A DNA stretch of 64,000 bases from Ruminococcus flavefaciens (GCA_002373775.1 DFJW01000025.1:1-64000), one strand, 5' to 3'; positions 1 to 9,378 are shown, counted from the first letter of the stretch. Notes: generated by a model from the sequence alone, not told the origin. Numbers and translations: made by a program.

Positions 1-3000
1 CTGATTGTCCGGACGGCGTTTACAATGTCGGCTTCGGCGATAAGGTTGAGATCTACAAGAGCGGTAAGAACAGCGACAAGTGGACATACGCTGTTCAGAA
101 CGGTAAGATCACTGTAGGCGATCCCGTTTCTACAACAACTACAACATCCACAACAACTACAACTACTAAGACAACACAGCAGCAGATCAGCGATGGCGAC
201 ATCGTATTTGATTTCGGCAACTACGAAGGCACAAAGGGCGGCAAGGTAACAGTATCTGCCAAGCTCAAGTCCGGCGGAGACAAGGCCGTAGCTTCTATGG
301 ATGTCAAGTTCGCAGTAGATTCACCTCTTACAATAGGTGCTATCGGTACATCTGCAACAGCATACAACAAGGCTAAGATCACAACTAACCCTGCTACATA
401 CGGCGCAAGCTTTGCTTCACTCGATCCCTCAACAAGCGCACCTATCACAGGTACAGAGGGCGAAGAAGTATTCAAGCTCAGCGTAAATATCCCTGCTGAT
501 TGTCCGGACGGCGTTTACAAGGTCGGCTTCGGCGACAAGGTAGAGATCTACAAGAGCGGTAAGAACAGCGACAAGTGGACATACTCTGTAGAGAATGGTA
601 ATATCACTGTAGGTGATCCTATTACTACAACAACTACAACAGTAACATCCACAACAATTACTACATCCACAACTACAAAGCCTAATCCGAATCCCAGCGA
701 TGCTGACATCGTATTCGACTTCGGTGAGTACGAAGGCACAAAGGGCGGCAAGGTAACAGTATCTGCTAAGCTCAAGTCCGGCGGAGACAAGGCTGTAGCA
801 TCTATGGATGTTAAGTTCGCAGTAGATTCACCTCTTACAATAGGTGCTATCGGTACATCTGCAACAGCATACGGCAAGGCTAAGATCACAACTAACCTTG
901 CAACATACGGCGCAAGCTTCGCTTCACTCGATCCTACAACAAGTGCACCTATCACAGGTACAGAGGGCGAGGAAGTATTCAAGCTCAGCGTTAACATCCC
1001 TGCTGATTGTCCGGACGGCGACTACATGGTCGGCTTCGGCGATAAGGTAGAGATCTACAAGAGCGGTAAGAACAGCGACAAGTGGACATATTCTGTAGAG
1101 GGCGGCGTTATCCACGTTGGCCAGCCTACAACAACATCCACAACAGACACAACTACAACTACAACAACAACCACAACAACTACAACAGACACAACTACTA
1201 CAACAACTGACACAACTACAACAACAACAACAACTTCTACATCTACAACATCTACAACGACAACAACATTTGTACCTGCTGAGGGAACAGCTGAATGGTT
1301 CATTCCTACAGTTACAGGCGTACAGCCTGGTGACAAGGTAACAATGAATGTTATCGTTAAGAGCTCTGATGTTGAGGTTGCTGGTGCACAGTTCAACATC
1401 AACGCAGACGCACCTGTTGCATATGCTTCAGCTGCCGGCGGAAACGCATACGATTCTGAGCTCGTCAAGAATGACGCTGCTAAGGAATTCGCATTCGGCC
1501 AGGGCATAGGCAAGGGCGTAAAGGCTGCTGATGGTTCAACGATCCTTACACTTACATATAATGTACCTGCCAACACACCGGACGGCACATACAATGTTAA
1601 GTGGTCAGATCAGTTTGTAAGTGATACAAACGGTCTCGAGATCACAGAGAACATCACATTCACAGATGGTGCTATCGTGGTCGAGAAGCAGAAGTTCGAC
1701 GGCGAGATCGCATGGGTACTCGACAAGGTAACAGCTAAGCCTGGTGACGAAGTAGTCCTCAAGGCAGTTGTACTTGACGAAGGCGGAGCTGCTGTACCTG
1801 TAGCAGGTGCTCAGTTCAAGATCAATGCGAAGGATCCTATCGAATACAAGTCAACAAGCGCAAGCACACCTGCATACGCTTCTGACATCGTTGCAAATGA
1901 CAAGGAATTTGCTACAGAATTCGCATTCGGCGAAGGCGTTGGCAAGGGCATAGCTGCTAAGAACGGTGATGAAGTTCTCAGAATAGTTTATAAGGTTCCT
2001 GCTGACTGCGCACCCGGCGAGTATCCTGTAGTATGGTCTGATGCGTTCATCAGCGATACAAACGGTAATGAACTCACAGAGCAGATCACTCTCGTTGATG
2101 GTCTTATCACTGTTCTGCCTCCTACAACAGGACAGGTAACATGGATCATTCCTGAGAAGGACGCTGAGCCTGGCGATACAGTTACTATGGACGTAATCGT
2201 AAGCGGCAGCACAGATCCTGCACTTCCTGTAGCAGGTGCTCAGTTCAACATCACAGCAGCTGATCCGATCGTTTACTCTTCAGCTTCAGGCTCAACAGCT
2301 TACAGTGCTGATATAGTAAGCAACGATAAGGTGAAAGCAACTGAATTCGTATTCGCCAACGGCACTGGTGCTGGTGTAGCAGCTGCTGACGGCGCAACAG
2401 TACTCACTCTCGTTTACACAGTCCCTGAGACTTGCGAAGAGGGCGACTATCCTGTAGTATGGTCTGATGCGTTCATAAGTGATACATACGGTGAGGACAT
2501 CACAAAGAATGTAACACTTGAAGACGGTGTTATCCACGTTAAGAAGATAACAACAACTACAACAACAGACACAACTACAACAACAACTGATACAACAACT
2601 ACAACAACAGACACAACAACAACTACAACTGATACAACAACTACTACAACAGATACAACTACTACAACAACAGACACGACAACAACTACAACTGATACAA
2701 CTACAACTACAACAGACACAACAACTACAACAACCGACACAACTACAACAACCACAACGTCCACAACTACCACAACCACAACAACTGTACCTGCTGGTGC
2801 TATCGTATGGCAGCTCACAACAGTAACTGCTGAACCCGGCGACACAGTAACAATGGATCTGGTAGTAAAGGATCCTAACGCAGTTAAACTTCCTGTAGCT
2901 GGAGCACAGTTCATAATCAAGGCTGATGCACCGATCGCATACCAGTCAGTAGACGGTTCAAATATCGCATACGGACCTGAGGTAGTAAGCAACGATAAGG

Positions 3001-4781
3001 TAACAGCAACAGAGTTTGTATTTGCAAATGGAACAGGTGCAGCATCTGCGGCAGCAGACGGCGGTGTTATCCTCACACTTACATACAAGGTACCTGAGGA
3101 TTGCGCAGGCGGCACATACAATGTAGTAATATCTGATGTGATAATATCTGATACAAACGGAACAGAGATCCAGAAGTATGTAGTTACAGTTGACGGTGCT
3201 ATCATCGTTAACCCGAAGACTACATCAACAGATACAACTACAACAACAACCGACACAACTACAACTACAACAGACACAACAACTACAACAACAGACACAA
3301 CTACAACAACAACTGACACAACAACTACAACAACTGATACAACTACAACTACAACTGATACAACAACTACAACAACAGACACAACAACTACTACAACCAC
3401 AACATCTACAACAACTACAACTACAACAACCACAACAACAACTACATCTACAACATCAACAACATCCACAACTATCCCGAGCGGTGCTATCATCTGGGCT
3501 GGAGATGAAGAAGTTCCCGCTAAGCCTGGCGATACAGTAACCGTAAACATCACAATCAAGGATCCTAACGATACAAAGCTTCCTATATCCGGCGGTCAGT
3601 TCAAGATCACAGTTCCTGAGGGATTTGAGATCGTTGGCTCACAGGGTACAGATGCATACGAGGCTGAGATGATCTATAATCCTGATACAGATGAGTACGT
3701 ATTCGCTAACGGAATCGGCAAGGCAGTACCTACCGAGGACGGAAAGCTCCTGCTCACTCTCCAGGTAAAGGTTCCTGAGGGTACAGCAAACGGCACATAT
3801 CCTATCGATATTCACAGCCACTTTGTATCTGATACAAACGGCAACGATATCACAAAGAACGTAATCGTTACTGACGGTTCTATCAAGGTAGATGTTATTA
3901 CAACAACTTCTACAACATCTACAACAACTACAACAACAACCACTACTACAACTACTACAACTACTACAACTACCACCACAACTACAACAACAACAACTAC
4001 AACAACAACTACTACAAGCACAACATCTACAACAACTACAACAATGCCTCCGAACTATTTACGTTCTTACGCAGAGATCGAGACAGTTCCCGGATTCTAC
4101 TTCAGCCACGATAACGGTGTTCGTGACAACGGCACAGTAGGCGGCTTCTCTAAGGATCAGGTAACTAATATCGCTATCTACGACATCTATGTAGATGAGA
4201 ACGGCAACGAGCTCGAACCTGTACTGAGAGATATCTCAAGAGATCTCATCAACTACAATGGCAAGACTCCTGCTAACACCTACTCGATCGACCGCACAAA
4301 CTTCACTTACGATCACGATGTTCAGGTTTACTACGGTGACATGGCTCTGGTAGATAAGGACGGCAACCCGCTCTATATCACAGCTTACATCGGAGTAAAG
4401 GGCGACGCTAACCTTGATAACATGGTTGACGGTCGTGACGCTACTCGTGTACTCAGCTACTACGCAGACCTTTCTTCTGGTTCAGGAGCGGGCGCAGTAG
4501 ATGCGCTGACAGTACAGCTTTCAACAAGCGAGCTGGTAACTTCACCCGCTTCAGTTTACGATGAGTTTGCAGCATTCCTTGCAGACGTAAACGAGAACGA
4601 GTGGTCTGAAGCAAACTGGAAGACCGGTAAGGTCGGCAGAATGCTCGACGGTAGAGACGCAACACGCATACTCGCATTCTACGCTGATATGTCAGAATAC
4701 GAAGCACTGCATGGAAGTGCTGACGATAACGTTAAGTACGAAATGTGGAACAATATCTGCCCTGAGAGATTTGGCGGCTGA
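1..4781 (+). CDS. scaB: ScaB-like cellulosomal scaffoldin, 5'-truncated by window edge
   Basis: The reading frame is open from base 3 to the stop at 4779-4781, so the true start lies upstream. It holds one partial and seven complete cohesins (about 3-113, 192-618, 702-1122, 1284-1686, 1701-2112, 2130-2544, 2796-3210, 3483-3891). These are followed by a Thr linker and a C-terminal X-module plus dockerin (about 4052-4781), with two Ca-binding repeats containing MVDGRDATRVLSYY and MLDGRDATRILAFY. The cohesins fall into two classes: the first three start with an IVFDFG-type strand, the other five with a W(F/V/I/Q)-type strand after GxxxW. In R. flavefaciens, ScaB cohesin classes recruit different dockerins (enzymes versus ScaA), and the X-dockerin docks on ScaE; the same roles are inferred here. 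The next two genes carry the matching X-dockerin and anchoring cohesin. The protein is extracellular and the N-terminal signal peptide is out of view. Confidence 0.9.
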   Translation, partial: DCPDGVYNVGFGDKVEIYKSGKNSDKWTYAVQNGKITVGDPVSTTTTTSTTTTTTKTTQQQISDGDIVFDFGNYEGTKGGKVTVSAKLKSGGDKAVASMDVKFAVDSPLTIGAIGTSATAYNKAKITTNPATYGASFASLDPSTSAPITGTEGEEVFKLSVNIPADCPDGVYKVGFGDKVEIYKSGKNSDKWTYSVENGNITVGDPITTTTTTVTSTTITTSTTTKPNPNPSDADIVFDFGEYEGTKGGKVTVSAKLKSGGDKAVASMDVKFAVDSPLTIGAIGTSATAYGKAKITTNLATYGASFASLDPTTSAPITGTEGEEVFKLSVNIPADCPDGDYMVGFGDKVEIYKSGKNSDKWTYSVEGGVIHVGQPTTTSTTDTTTTTTTTTTTTTDTTTTTTDTTTTTTTTSTSTTSTTTTTFVPAEGTAEWFIPTVTGVQPGDKVTMNVIVKSSDVEVAGAQFNINADAPVAYASAAGGNAYDSELVKNDAAKEFAFGQGIGKGVKAADGSTILTLTYNVPANTPDGTYNVKWSDQFVSDTNGLEITENITFTDGAIVVEKQKFDGEIAWVLDKVTAKPGDEVVLKAVVLDEGGAAVPVAGAQFKINAKDPIEYKSTSASTPAYASDIVANDKEFATEFAFGEGVGKGIAAKNGDEVLRIVYKVPADCAPGEYPVVWSDAFISDTNGNELTEQITLVDGLITVLPPTTGQVTWIIPEKDAEPGDTVTMDVIVSGSTDPALPVAGAQFNITAADPIVYSSASGSTAYSADIVSNDKVKATEFVFANGTGAGVAAADGATVLTLVYTVPETCEEGDYPVVWSDAFISDTYGEDITKNVTLEDGVIHVKKITTTTTTDTTTTTTDTTTTTTDTTTTTTDTTTTTTDTTTTTTDTTTTTTDTTTTTTDTTTTTTDTTTTTTTSTTTTTTTTVPAGAIVWQLTTVTAEPGDTVTMDLVVKDPNAVKLPVAGAQFIIKADAPIAYQSVDGSNIAYGPEVVSNDKVTATEFVFANGTGAASAAADGGVILTLTYKVPEDCAGGTYNVVISDVIISDTNGTEIQKYVVTVDGAIIVNPKTTSTDTTTTTTDTTTTTTDTTTTTTDTTTTTTDTTTTTTDTTTTTTDTTTTTTDTTTTTTTTSTTTTTTTTTTTTTSTTSTTSTTIPSGAIIWAGDEEVPAKPGDTVTVNITIKDPNDTKLPISGGQFKITVPEGFEIVGSQGTDAYEAEMIYNPDTDEYVFANGIGKAVPTEDGKLLLTLQVKVPEGTANGTYPIDIHSHFVSDTNGNDITKNVIVTDGSIKVDVITTTSTTSTTTTTTTTTTTTTTTTTTTTTTTTTTTTTTTTSTTSTTTTTMPPNYLRSYAEIETVPGFYFSHDNGVRDNGTVGGFSKDQVTNIAIYDIYVDENGNELEPVLRDISRDLINYNGKTPANTYSIDRTNFTYDHDVQVYYGDMALVDKDGNPLYITAYIGVKGDANLDNMVDGRDATRVLSYYADLSSGSGAGAVDALTVQLSTSELVTSPASVYDEFAAFLADVNENEWSEANWKTGKVGRMLDGRDATRILAFYADMSEYEALHGSADDNVKYEMWNNICPERFGG
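192..1122 (+). repeat. Nearly identical tandem cohesin repeats
   Basis: The segments about 192-618 and 702-1122 are almost identical at the DNA level, including many silent positions, and the partial copy at 1-113 matches the end of both. This points to recent tandem duplication or gene conversion of the cohesin-linker unit inside scaB. The five downstream cohesins are clearly more diverged from one another. Confidence 0.85.
2548..2785 (+). repeat. Thr-rich linker, 21-bp D(T)6 repeats
   Basis: This interdomain linker of scaB is built from repeats of one Asp followed by six Thr. Asp codons fall every 21 bp from about 2568 to 2736 (nine in a row). Thr codons alternate ACA, ACT and ACC, so the DNA is repetitive but not a pure microsatellite. 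It is likely a flexible, possibly O-glycosylated spacer between cohesins 6 and 7. Confidence 0.9.
3211..3475 (+). repeat. Second D(T)6 linker in scaB
   Basis: This has the same 21-bp Asp-Thr6 periodicity (eight Asp), then degenerates into poly-Thr with occasional Ser. It separates cohesins 7 and 8. A further nearly pure Thr/Ser tract at about 3895-4050 separates cohesin 8 from the X-dockerin. Confidence 0.88.
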
Positions 4782-4798
4782 TAAAAAACAACAAAAAG

Positions 4799-4824
4799 GC
4801 AGACCTTCGGGTCTGCTTTTTTTG
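4799..4824 (+). terminator. Rho-independent terminator after scaB
   Basis: A perfect 7-bp stem GCAGACC/GGTCTGC with a TTCG tetraloop is followed by seven T. It lies 17 bp after the scaB stop and separates scaB from the cttA promoters. Confidence 0.92.
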
Positions 4825-4841
4825 TTGGCAGAATGTACCGA

Positions 4842-4870
4842 TTGACAGTGTGATTCATTAGTGATATAAT
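4842..4870 (+). promoter_or_regulatory. Consensus promoter P1 upstream of cttA
   Basis: TTGACA at 4842-4847, a 17-bp spacer, then TATAAT at 4865-4870: a perfect match to the vegetative consensus. It would give cttA a leader of about 300 nt. Together with a second promoter and the scaB terminator, it accounts for most of the 402-bp gap at 4782-5183. Confidence 0.85.
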
Positions 4871-5032
4871 TCTAAATGTAAGAGAGGGCGGAATATTTCG
4901 AAGAATCGGCATTTGTGCAAAAGGACGAATATTTTAGCAGCATTTTATTCATATAAGTGAATGTTGTGAAATAAGCACAAAAATAGACATTATTAATCGT
5001 CAATAATTTTTGAAAAAAATGCACACTTTACC

Positions 5033-5061
5033 TTGACTTATTCCTATTAATGTGCTAAAAT
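5033..5061 (+). promoter_or_regulatory. Extended -10 promoter P2 upstream of cttA
   Basis: TTGACT at 5033-5038, a 17-bp spacer, then TAAAAT at 5056-5061 preceded by TG at 5053-5054 (extended -10). The leader would be about 115 nt. The -10 box overlaps the possible GTG start at 5052, which is one reason to reject that start for cttA. Confidence 0.8.
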
Positions 5062-5183
5062 GTAGTTATGAATTTCTGGGCAAGCTGTATGCAAACGACG
5101 ACAGATACCCCGAAATTACGCCGGAAGTACTGACCAAAAGCAGGATGGATCCGGTAAAAAATATGATAGAGAGGTATAGAACA

Positions 5184-7388
5184 ATGAAGAATTCATTATT
5201 CAAGAGAGCTGTCGCTGCAGCAGCTGCTGTTCCGCTCGCTCTCACACAGTGCCTTACTTCATTCTCTGCTATCGCAGCAGGTGAGACACAGGCACAGAGC
5301 TCTGCTGAGAGTGCTTCACAGAGCTACGATCTTGAGCGTCTTCTTTACATTGCACCTGACAAGACAGAGTCAGAGTGGAATTTCGATGTTGACGGTGCTC
5401 TCGGACAGATCGTATCTAAGGGTAAGACAACAGGGACGATTGACACTGCTTTTATCGTTGATGCGATAAAGAAGAATGGCGGCAAGTACGCAGACGCGTT
5501 TGCTGAGATCGCTATCAAGGCTACAGAAGAGCCTGTAACCTATGAGATCACATCTTCTAAGGACATCGTAATCAAGGGTAAGGTAACTCAGCCTGATTTC
5601 AATGGCAACATTGATTACACACTTGGCAAGAAGATGTCTGAACTTGCTAAGGCATACAATGCTCCTTCACTCAACAAGATTGATTTCTCAAGCGTTGATG
5701 TTGCTGGTGAGTACACACTCACTATCAAGACATCTGCTCTCAAGGACGGCACAACTGTTCCTGTAGAGTTCAAGTTTGAGAACGGCGGCAAGACATACGG
5801 CCCCGGCGAACTTGCTGGTTTCGCTAAGGAGAAGCTTGCTGAGCTTGAGAAGGTTGCTGATGCTGCAATCGACGCTGCTGGTATCACAGATGCCGCTGCT
5901 AAGGAGTCTGTTGCAAAGGTGATCGACAGCTACAACAAGAAGATCGACAAGGCTGTCAAGTATGCTGCAAAGGCACTTGGTACATTCTCCAAGGATTACT
6001 CCGGCAGCAACAATGTTGCAGGTCTTCTCGCTGACATAAATGCTAAGCTTGAGAAGCATGGCTATTCAATTCCTACAACAGGCGCAGGTCTTGCTGGTGA
6101 CAGCAGAGTATCTGACGCATACGATAAGTTCAAGAGCATCGTCAACGAAGCTGGCGGCTCTGCTGTAACACTTGACATCAGTGCTGCTGATCTCGGCACA
6201 TTCGCTGACAGCCTCACAGGCGTTAAGGTTGATGCTGCAAACGGCACAGCAAAGCTCGTTGGTTACTTCGAGGACGCTGAGTACGATGACGTAGTTGCTT
6301 ACTATGCTGAGCAGAACCTCAAGGTAGTTTCTGATACCAAGGAACTCACAGCTACAGTTGATTTCTCCGGTTACATGACATCCGGTGCTTCTGTTGATGT
6401 AAAGATCAAGAGAATCGTTGAGACTGAGCCTATCGAGACTGAGTCCACAACAACTTCAACTGACACAACTACGACAACTACATCTTCTACAACAACAACT
6501 GATACAGATACAACAACTACTACAACAAGCTCAACAACAACAACAACAACTACTACTACTACAACTACAACTACAACTACAACCACAACCACAACTACAA
6601 CATCAACAACTACTACAACTACAACAACAACCGAGCCTCCTGTAGTTACTATCGCTGTTCAGGATGTCTATGTAGATTTCGATTCTGATTACGGCTTCTA
6701 CATTGATATGGACAAGGAGTTCTCAACAAACCAGATCAAAAAGGCAATCCTCCACGTTACATATGTTGAAGGCTACACTGATGCTGAAGGCAACAAGGTT
6801 GTAACAGGCGAAGGCTCTATGGAAGAGAAGGACATCAAGGCTGACCTTAGCTTTGGCGACAATACACCTGAAAGTGTTTACGATGCTGCAAGCACAGACT
6901 TCAGATATGATGTTCCTGTATACTACAATGGCGAAGATATCACAATCAACGGACAGGTAGTTGTAGCAAACGGTGCTGCACTCAAGGATGCGTTCGGCGA
7001 TGATGTTACAGTTTCTGTATACGTTGCACTTCTCGGTGACGTAAACCTCGATAACATGGTTGACGGCCGTGACGCTACATGCGTACTCGGTTACTACGCA
7101 GACCTTTCATCTGGTGAAGGCGAAGGCGATGTAGATCCTACAACAGTTAAGATCTCAACAAGTGAACTTTCAACAGGTGCTAACTCTGTATACGATCACT
7201 TCGCAGCATTCCTCGGCGATGTAAGAAATGAGATCGCTGATTCAGAGAACTGGAGCGTTAAGAAGCCCGGCAGACTCGTTGACGGACGTGACGCTTCTGC
7301 TATCCTCAGCTACTATGCTGACCTCTCTATCCCGCTTCCTGCTGGTAGATCAACATGGGGCCTCACAGTAGAAAAATACGCTGACTAA
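5184..7388 (+). CDS. cttA: CttA-like cell-surface carbohydrate-binding protein with X-dockerin
   Basis: A 734-residue secreted protein. The start at 5184 is chosen because GAGAGG at 5169-5174 lies 9 bp upstream and a typical signal peptide follows (MKNSLFKRAV..., cleavage near AIAAGE). Residues about 40-415 are an unassigned region rich in Ala, Lys and Asp, in the position where CttA of R. flavefaciens carries its cellulose-binding modules; I see no recognisable CBM motif. A Thr/Ser linker (about 417-485) leads to an X-module plus dockerin (about 486-734) with Ca loops at MVDGRDATCVLGYY and LVDGRDASAILSYY, very like that of ScaB. In R. flavefaciens such X-dockerins bind the ScaE cohesin, so CttA would attach cells to plant fibre. 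Name rests on synteny and the X-dockerin. Confidence 0.85.
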   Translation: MKNSLFKRAVAAAAAVPLALTQCLTSFSAIAAGETQAQSSAESASQSYDLERLLYIAPDKTESEWNFDVDGALGQIVSKGKTTGTIDTAFIVDAIKKNGGKYADAFAEIAIKATEEPVTYEITSSKDIVIKGKVTQPDFNGNIDYTLGKKMSELAKAYNAPSLNKIDFSSVDVAGEYTLTIKTSALKDGTTVPVEFKFENGGKTYGPGELAGFAKEKLAELEKVADAAIDAAGITDAAAKESVAKVIDSYNKKIDKAVKYAAKALGTFSKDYSGSNNVAGLLADINAKLEKHGYSIPTTGAGLAGDSRVSDAYDKFKSIVNEAGGSAVTLDISAADLGTFADSLTGVKVDAANGTAKLVGYFEDAEYDDVVAYYAEQNLKVVSDTKELTATVDFSGYMTSGASVDVKIKRIVETEPIETESTTTSTDTTTTTTSSTTTTDTDTTTTTTSSTTTTTTTTTTTTTTTTTTTTTTTSTTTTTTTTTEPPVVTIAVQDVYVDFDSDYGFYIDMDKEFSTNQIKKAILHVTYVEGYTDAEGNKVVTGEGSMEEKDIKADLSFGDNTPESVYDAASTDFRYDVPVYYNGEDITINGQVVVANGAALKDAFGDDVTVSVYVALLGDVNLDNMVDGRDATCVLGYYADLSSGEGEGDVDPTTVKISTSELSTGANSVYDHFAAFLGDVRNEIADSENWSVKKPGRLVDGRDASAILSYYADLSIPLPAGRSTWGLTVEKYAD

Positions 7389-7417
7389 TTTATAAGGTCA
7401 ACAAAACGAATGTTCAA

Positions 7418-7439
7418 CCTGCCGTCGCAAGGCGGCAGG
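7418..7439 (+). other. Intergenic hairpin between cttA and scaE
   Basis: A 7-bp GC-rich stem CCTGCCG/CGGCAGG with an 8-nt loop, not followed by a T-run. It lies 40 bp upstream of the scaE start. It may stabilise or partly terminate the cttA transcript and so set the ratio of the two products. Confidence 0.6.
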
Positions 7440-7478
7440 TAACATAAATAATAATTTATCTGAAAGGAAAAAATTACA

Positions 7479-8426
7479 ATGAAGAAGAATACTTTCAAGA
7501 GAGCTCTTGCTGCTCTCGCAGTATCAGCAGTTGCTGCTTCCACATCTTCTATACTTGCTTCTGCTGCAGAATATCCGGTTGGAGATCTTGATGTTTCAAA
7601 GGCTGAGACAAAGCCCACAGTTACAGTTGAGTACAAGAAGCTCACAGTTGCTGAGGCTACAGCTAATCCGAAGCAGACACTTGACATAACAGTTAAGAAT
7701 ACAGCTGCTGAAGATGCTGAGTCAGGTCTTTATTCCACAGTTGGTATGCACGTTGTATATGATACACGTCTTACACTTAATGCTACTCGTGGAAACTATG
7801 CTACTAAGGGTCAGGCTGTATATGATTTCAGCTGGGAGACAAGAAAGATCGGCGATGACGCTATATTCTTCGCTGGTTCAGCTGGTAGCGATGTAGGTGT
7901 TGACGGAACACTCGCTACACTTTCCTTCACACTTCCTGAAGTAACAGGCGGCGAAGTATTCCCTGTTAAGATCGAGTACAGAAGCACAGCTAACGCTGTT
8001 GACCTCTTTACAAACAAGGCTGATAATCAGCAGGGTAAGCTCATGCAGGCTTATGTGTTCACACAGGGTCTTGTAGACGGTGGTATCGAGATCGAGGCTG
8101 AGACAACAACTTCTACAACAACTACTACTACAACTACAACAACTACAACAACTACAACAACAACTACTACAACTACAACAACTACAACAACTTCAACAAC
8201 TGATACAGACACAGATACTGATACAACAACAACATCTACAACAACAGCTGCAGGTACAACAACTAAGGCTCCTGTAACTACAAAGGCTGGTTCTACTACA
8301 AAGCCTGTAACAACAACTAAGAAGGCTGACTCACCGACAACTGGTGTTGCTGGCGTTGGCGTTGCTGCTGCTGGTCTTGCTGTTGCAATCGGTACTGCAT
8401 TCGTTCTCAGAAAGAAGGAAGACTAA
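7479..8426 (+). CDS. scaE: ScaE-like anchoring scaffoldin, single cohesin with sorting signal
   Basis: A 315-residue protein with signal peptide (MKKNTFKRALAALAVSAV..., cleavage near ASAAE), one cohesin at about residues 40-205, a Thr-rich linker (about 207-285) and a C-terminal sorting signal. The sorting signal is the LPXTG-like SPTTG, then a hydrophobic helix and a RKKED tail. Sortase would anchor it to peptidoglycan, and its cohesin would receive the X-dockerins of the two upstream genes. AAAGGA lies upstream of the ATG. The first sorting residue is Ser rather than Leu, so the sortase must tolerate a variant motif. It is the last gene of the cluster and is followed by a strong terminator. 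Confidence 0.9.
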   Translation: MKKNTFKRALAALAVSAVAASTSSILASAAEYPVGDLDVSKAETKPTVTVEYKKLTVAEATANPKQTLDITVKNTAAEDAESGLYSTVGMHVVYDTRLTLNATRGNYATKGQAVYDFSWETRKIGDDAIFFAGSAGSDVGVDGTLATLSFTLPEVTGGEVFPVKIEYRSTANAVDLFTNKADNQQGKLMQAYVFTQGLVDGGIEIEAETTTSTTTTTTTTTTTTTTTTTTTTTTTTTTSTTDTDTDTDTTTTSTTTAAGTTTKAPVTTKAGSTTKPVTTTKKADSPTTGVAGVGVAAAGLAVAIGTAFVLRKKED

Positions 8427-8460
8427 TTAATTAGTCTGTCTAATTACTGAATGACATTAA

Positions 8461-8491
8461 GCTGCTGCGCGAAAGTGCGGCAGCTTTTTTC
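8461..8491 (+). terminator. Terminator closing the sca cluster
   Basis: A ten-pair stem GCTGCTGCGC/GTGCGGCAGC (two G-U pairs) with a GAAA loop and six T. Confidence 0.9.
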
Positions 8492-8517
8492 TTGAAATAT
8501 CAATCCCGGAGGTCGTT

Positions 8518-9243
8518 ATGCAGAAGATACTTGGTTATATGCGCAAAGCCATAAAAGAATTTGATATGATACAGGACGGCGACGGCGTGTGCGTCGGTGT
8601 TTCAGGCGGAAAGGACAGTCTTGTGCTTCTGACGGCACTTGCCCAGCTGCGACGATTCATCGGCATAGACTATGATCTAAAAGCTGTAACTATTGATGCC
8701 GGATTAAAGGGTGTTGAGACGGATTACAGCCCTATCGAAAGTCTGTGCGAGTCATACGGCGTAGAGTACAGAGTCGTAAAGACGCGCATCGGTGAGATAG
8801 TTTTTGACGTGCGCAAGGAGTCCAATCCATGCAGTCTGTGCGCAAAAATGAGAAGAGGCGCACTGCATGCTGCCACAGCGGAAATGGGATGCAATAAACT
8901 TGCGCTGGGACATAACATGGACGACGTGATCGAGACTTTCATGATGAACCTGTTTACAGTTGGCCATATCGGATGTTTTGAGCCGGTCTCATTTCTGAAC
9001 AAGCACGAGATCACGCTGATACGTCCGCTGGCGCTTGCACCGGAACGCAATGTTATAAGCGCGGCTAAGGAGTGCGGACTTGAGATCGTCCGCTCGTCAT
9101 GTCCGGCAGACGGAAAGACTAACCGCCAGACAATGAAAGAATTCCTTGCAGAGCGTGAACGCGGCGACAGAGGATTCAAAAAGCGTTTGTTCGGTGCTAT
9201 TAGACGCGGAAATATAGACGGCTGGGCTGGCAATCTGCTTTGA
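8518..9243 (+). CDS. ttcA: tRNA 2-thiocytidine(32) synthetase TtcA-like
   Basis: A 241-residue cytosolic PP-loop ATPase. The PP-loop SGGKDS is near residue 30, and the CSLC motif near residue 101 together with a Cys in SSCPADG fit the Fe-S ligands of the TtcA family. TtcA adds sulfur to C2 of cytidine 32 in certain tRNAs. GGAGG lies 9 bp upstream of the ATG. The length is slightly short of the E. coli protein, so a related PP-loop tRNA thiolase cannot be fully excluded. Confidence 0.8.
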   Translation: MQKILGYMRKAIKEFDMIQDGDGVCVGVSGGKDSLVLLTALAQLRRFIGIDYDLKAVTIDAGLKGVETDYSPIESLCESYGVEYRVVKTRIGEIVFDVRKESNPCSLCAKMRRGALHAATAEMGCNKLALGHNMDDVIETFMMNLFTVGHIGCFEPVSFLNKHEITLIRPLALAPERNVISAAKECGLEIVRSSCPADGKTNRQTMKEFLAERERGDRGFKKRLFGAIRRGNIDGWAGNLL

Positions 9244-9318
9244 TCCAAAAGATGAAAAGAAAAATGCACTAAAACTTTCATTTTTTGCTGATTTTACAGC
9301 TAAATTTGCAAATATATC

Positions 9319-9347
9319 TTGCAATATCAGCCAAAATATATTATAAT
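9319..9347 (+). promoter_or_regulatory. Promoter upstream of galE
   Basis: TTGCAA, 17-bp spacer, TATAAT; the predicted transcript begins about 25 bp before the start codon. Confidence 0.75.
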
Positions 9348-9378
9348 ATAATCATACATTAATATGGAGGCAAAAACA

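Noticed and set aside
2447-3559. 370-codon minus-strand ORF rich in Val
   Set aside because: It is the antisense of the ACA/ACT Thr linkers of scaB, which reads as poly-Val; no ribosome binding site or promoter. The same applies to Val-rich ORFs at 1055-1594, 3812-4021 and 6371-6592.
5052-5183. GTG start at 5052 for cttA
   Set aside because: It lies inside the -10 region of promoter P2, has no ribosome binding site and would bury the signal peptide. ATG 5184 has both a binding site and a normal signal peptide.
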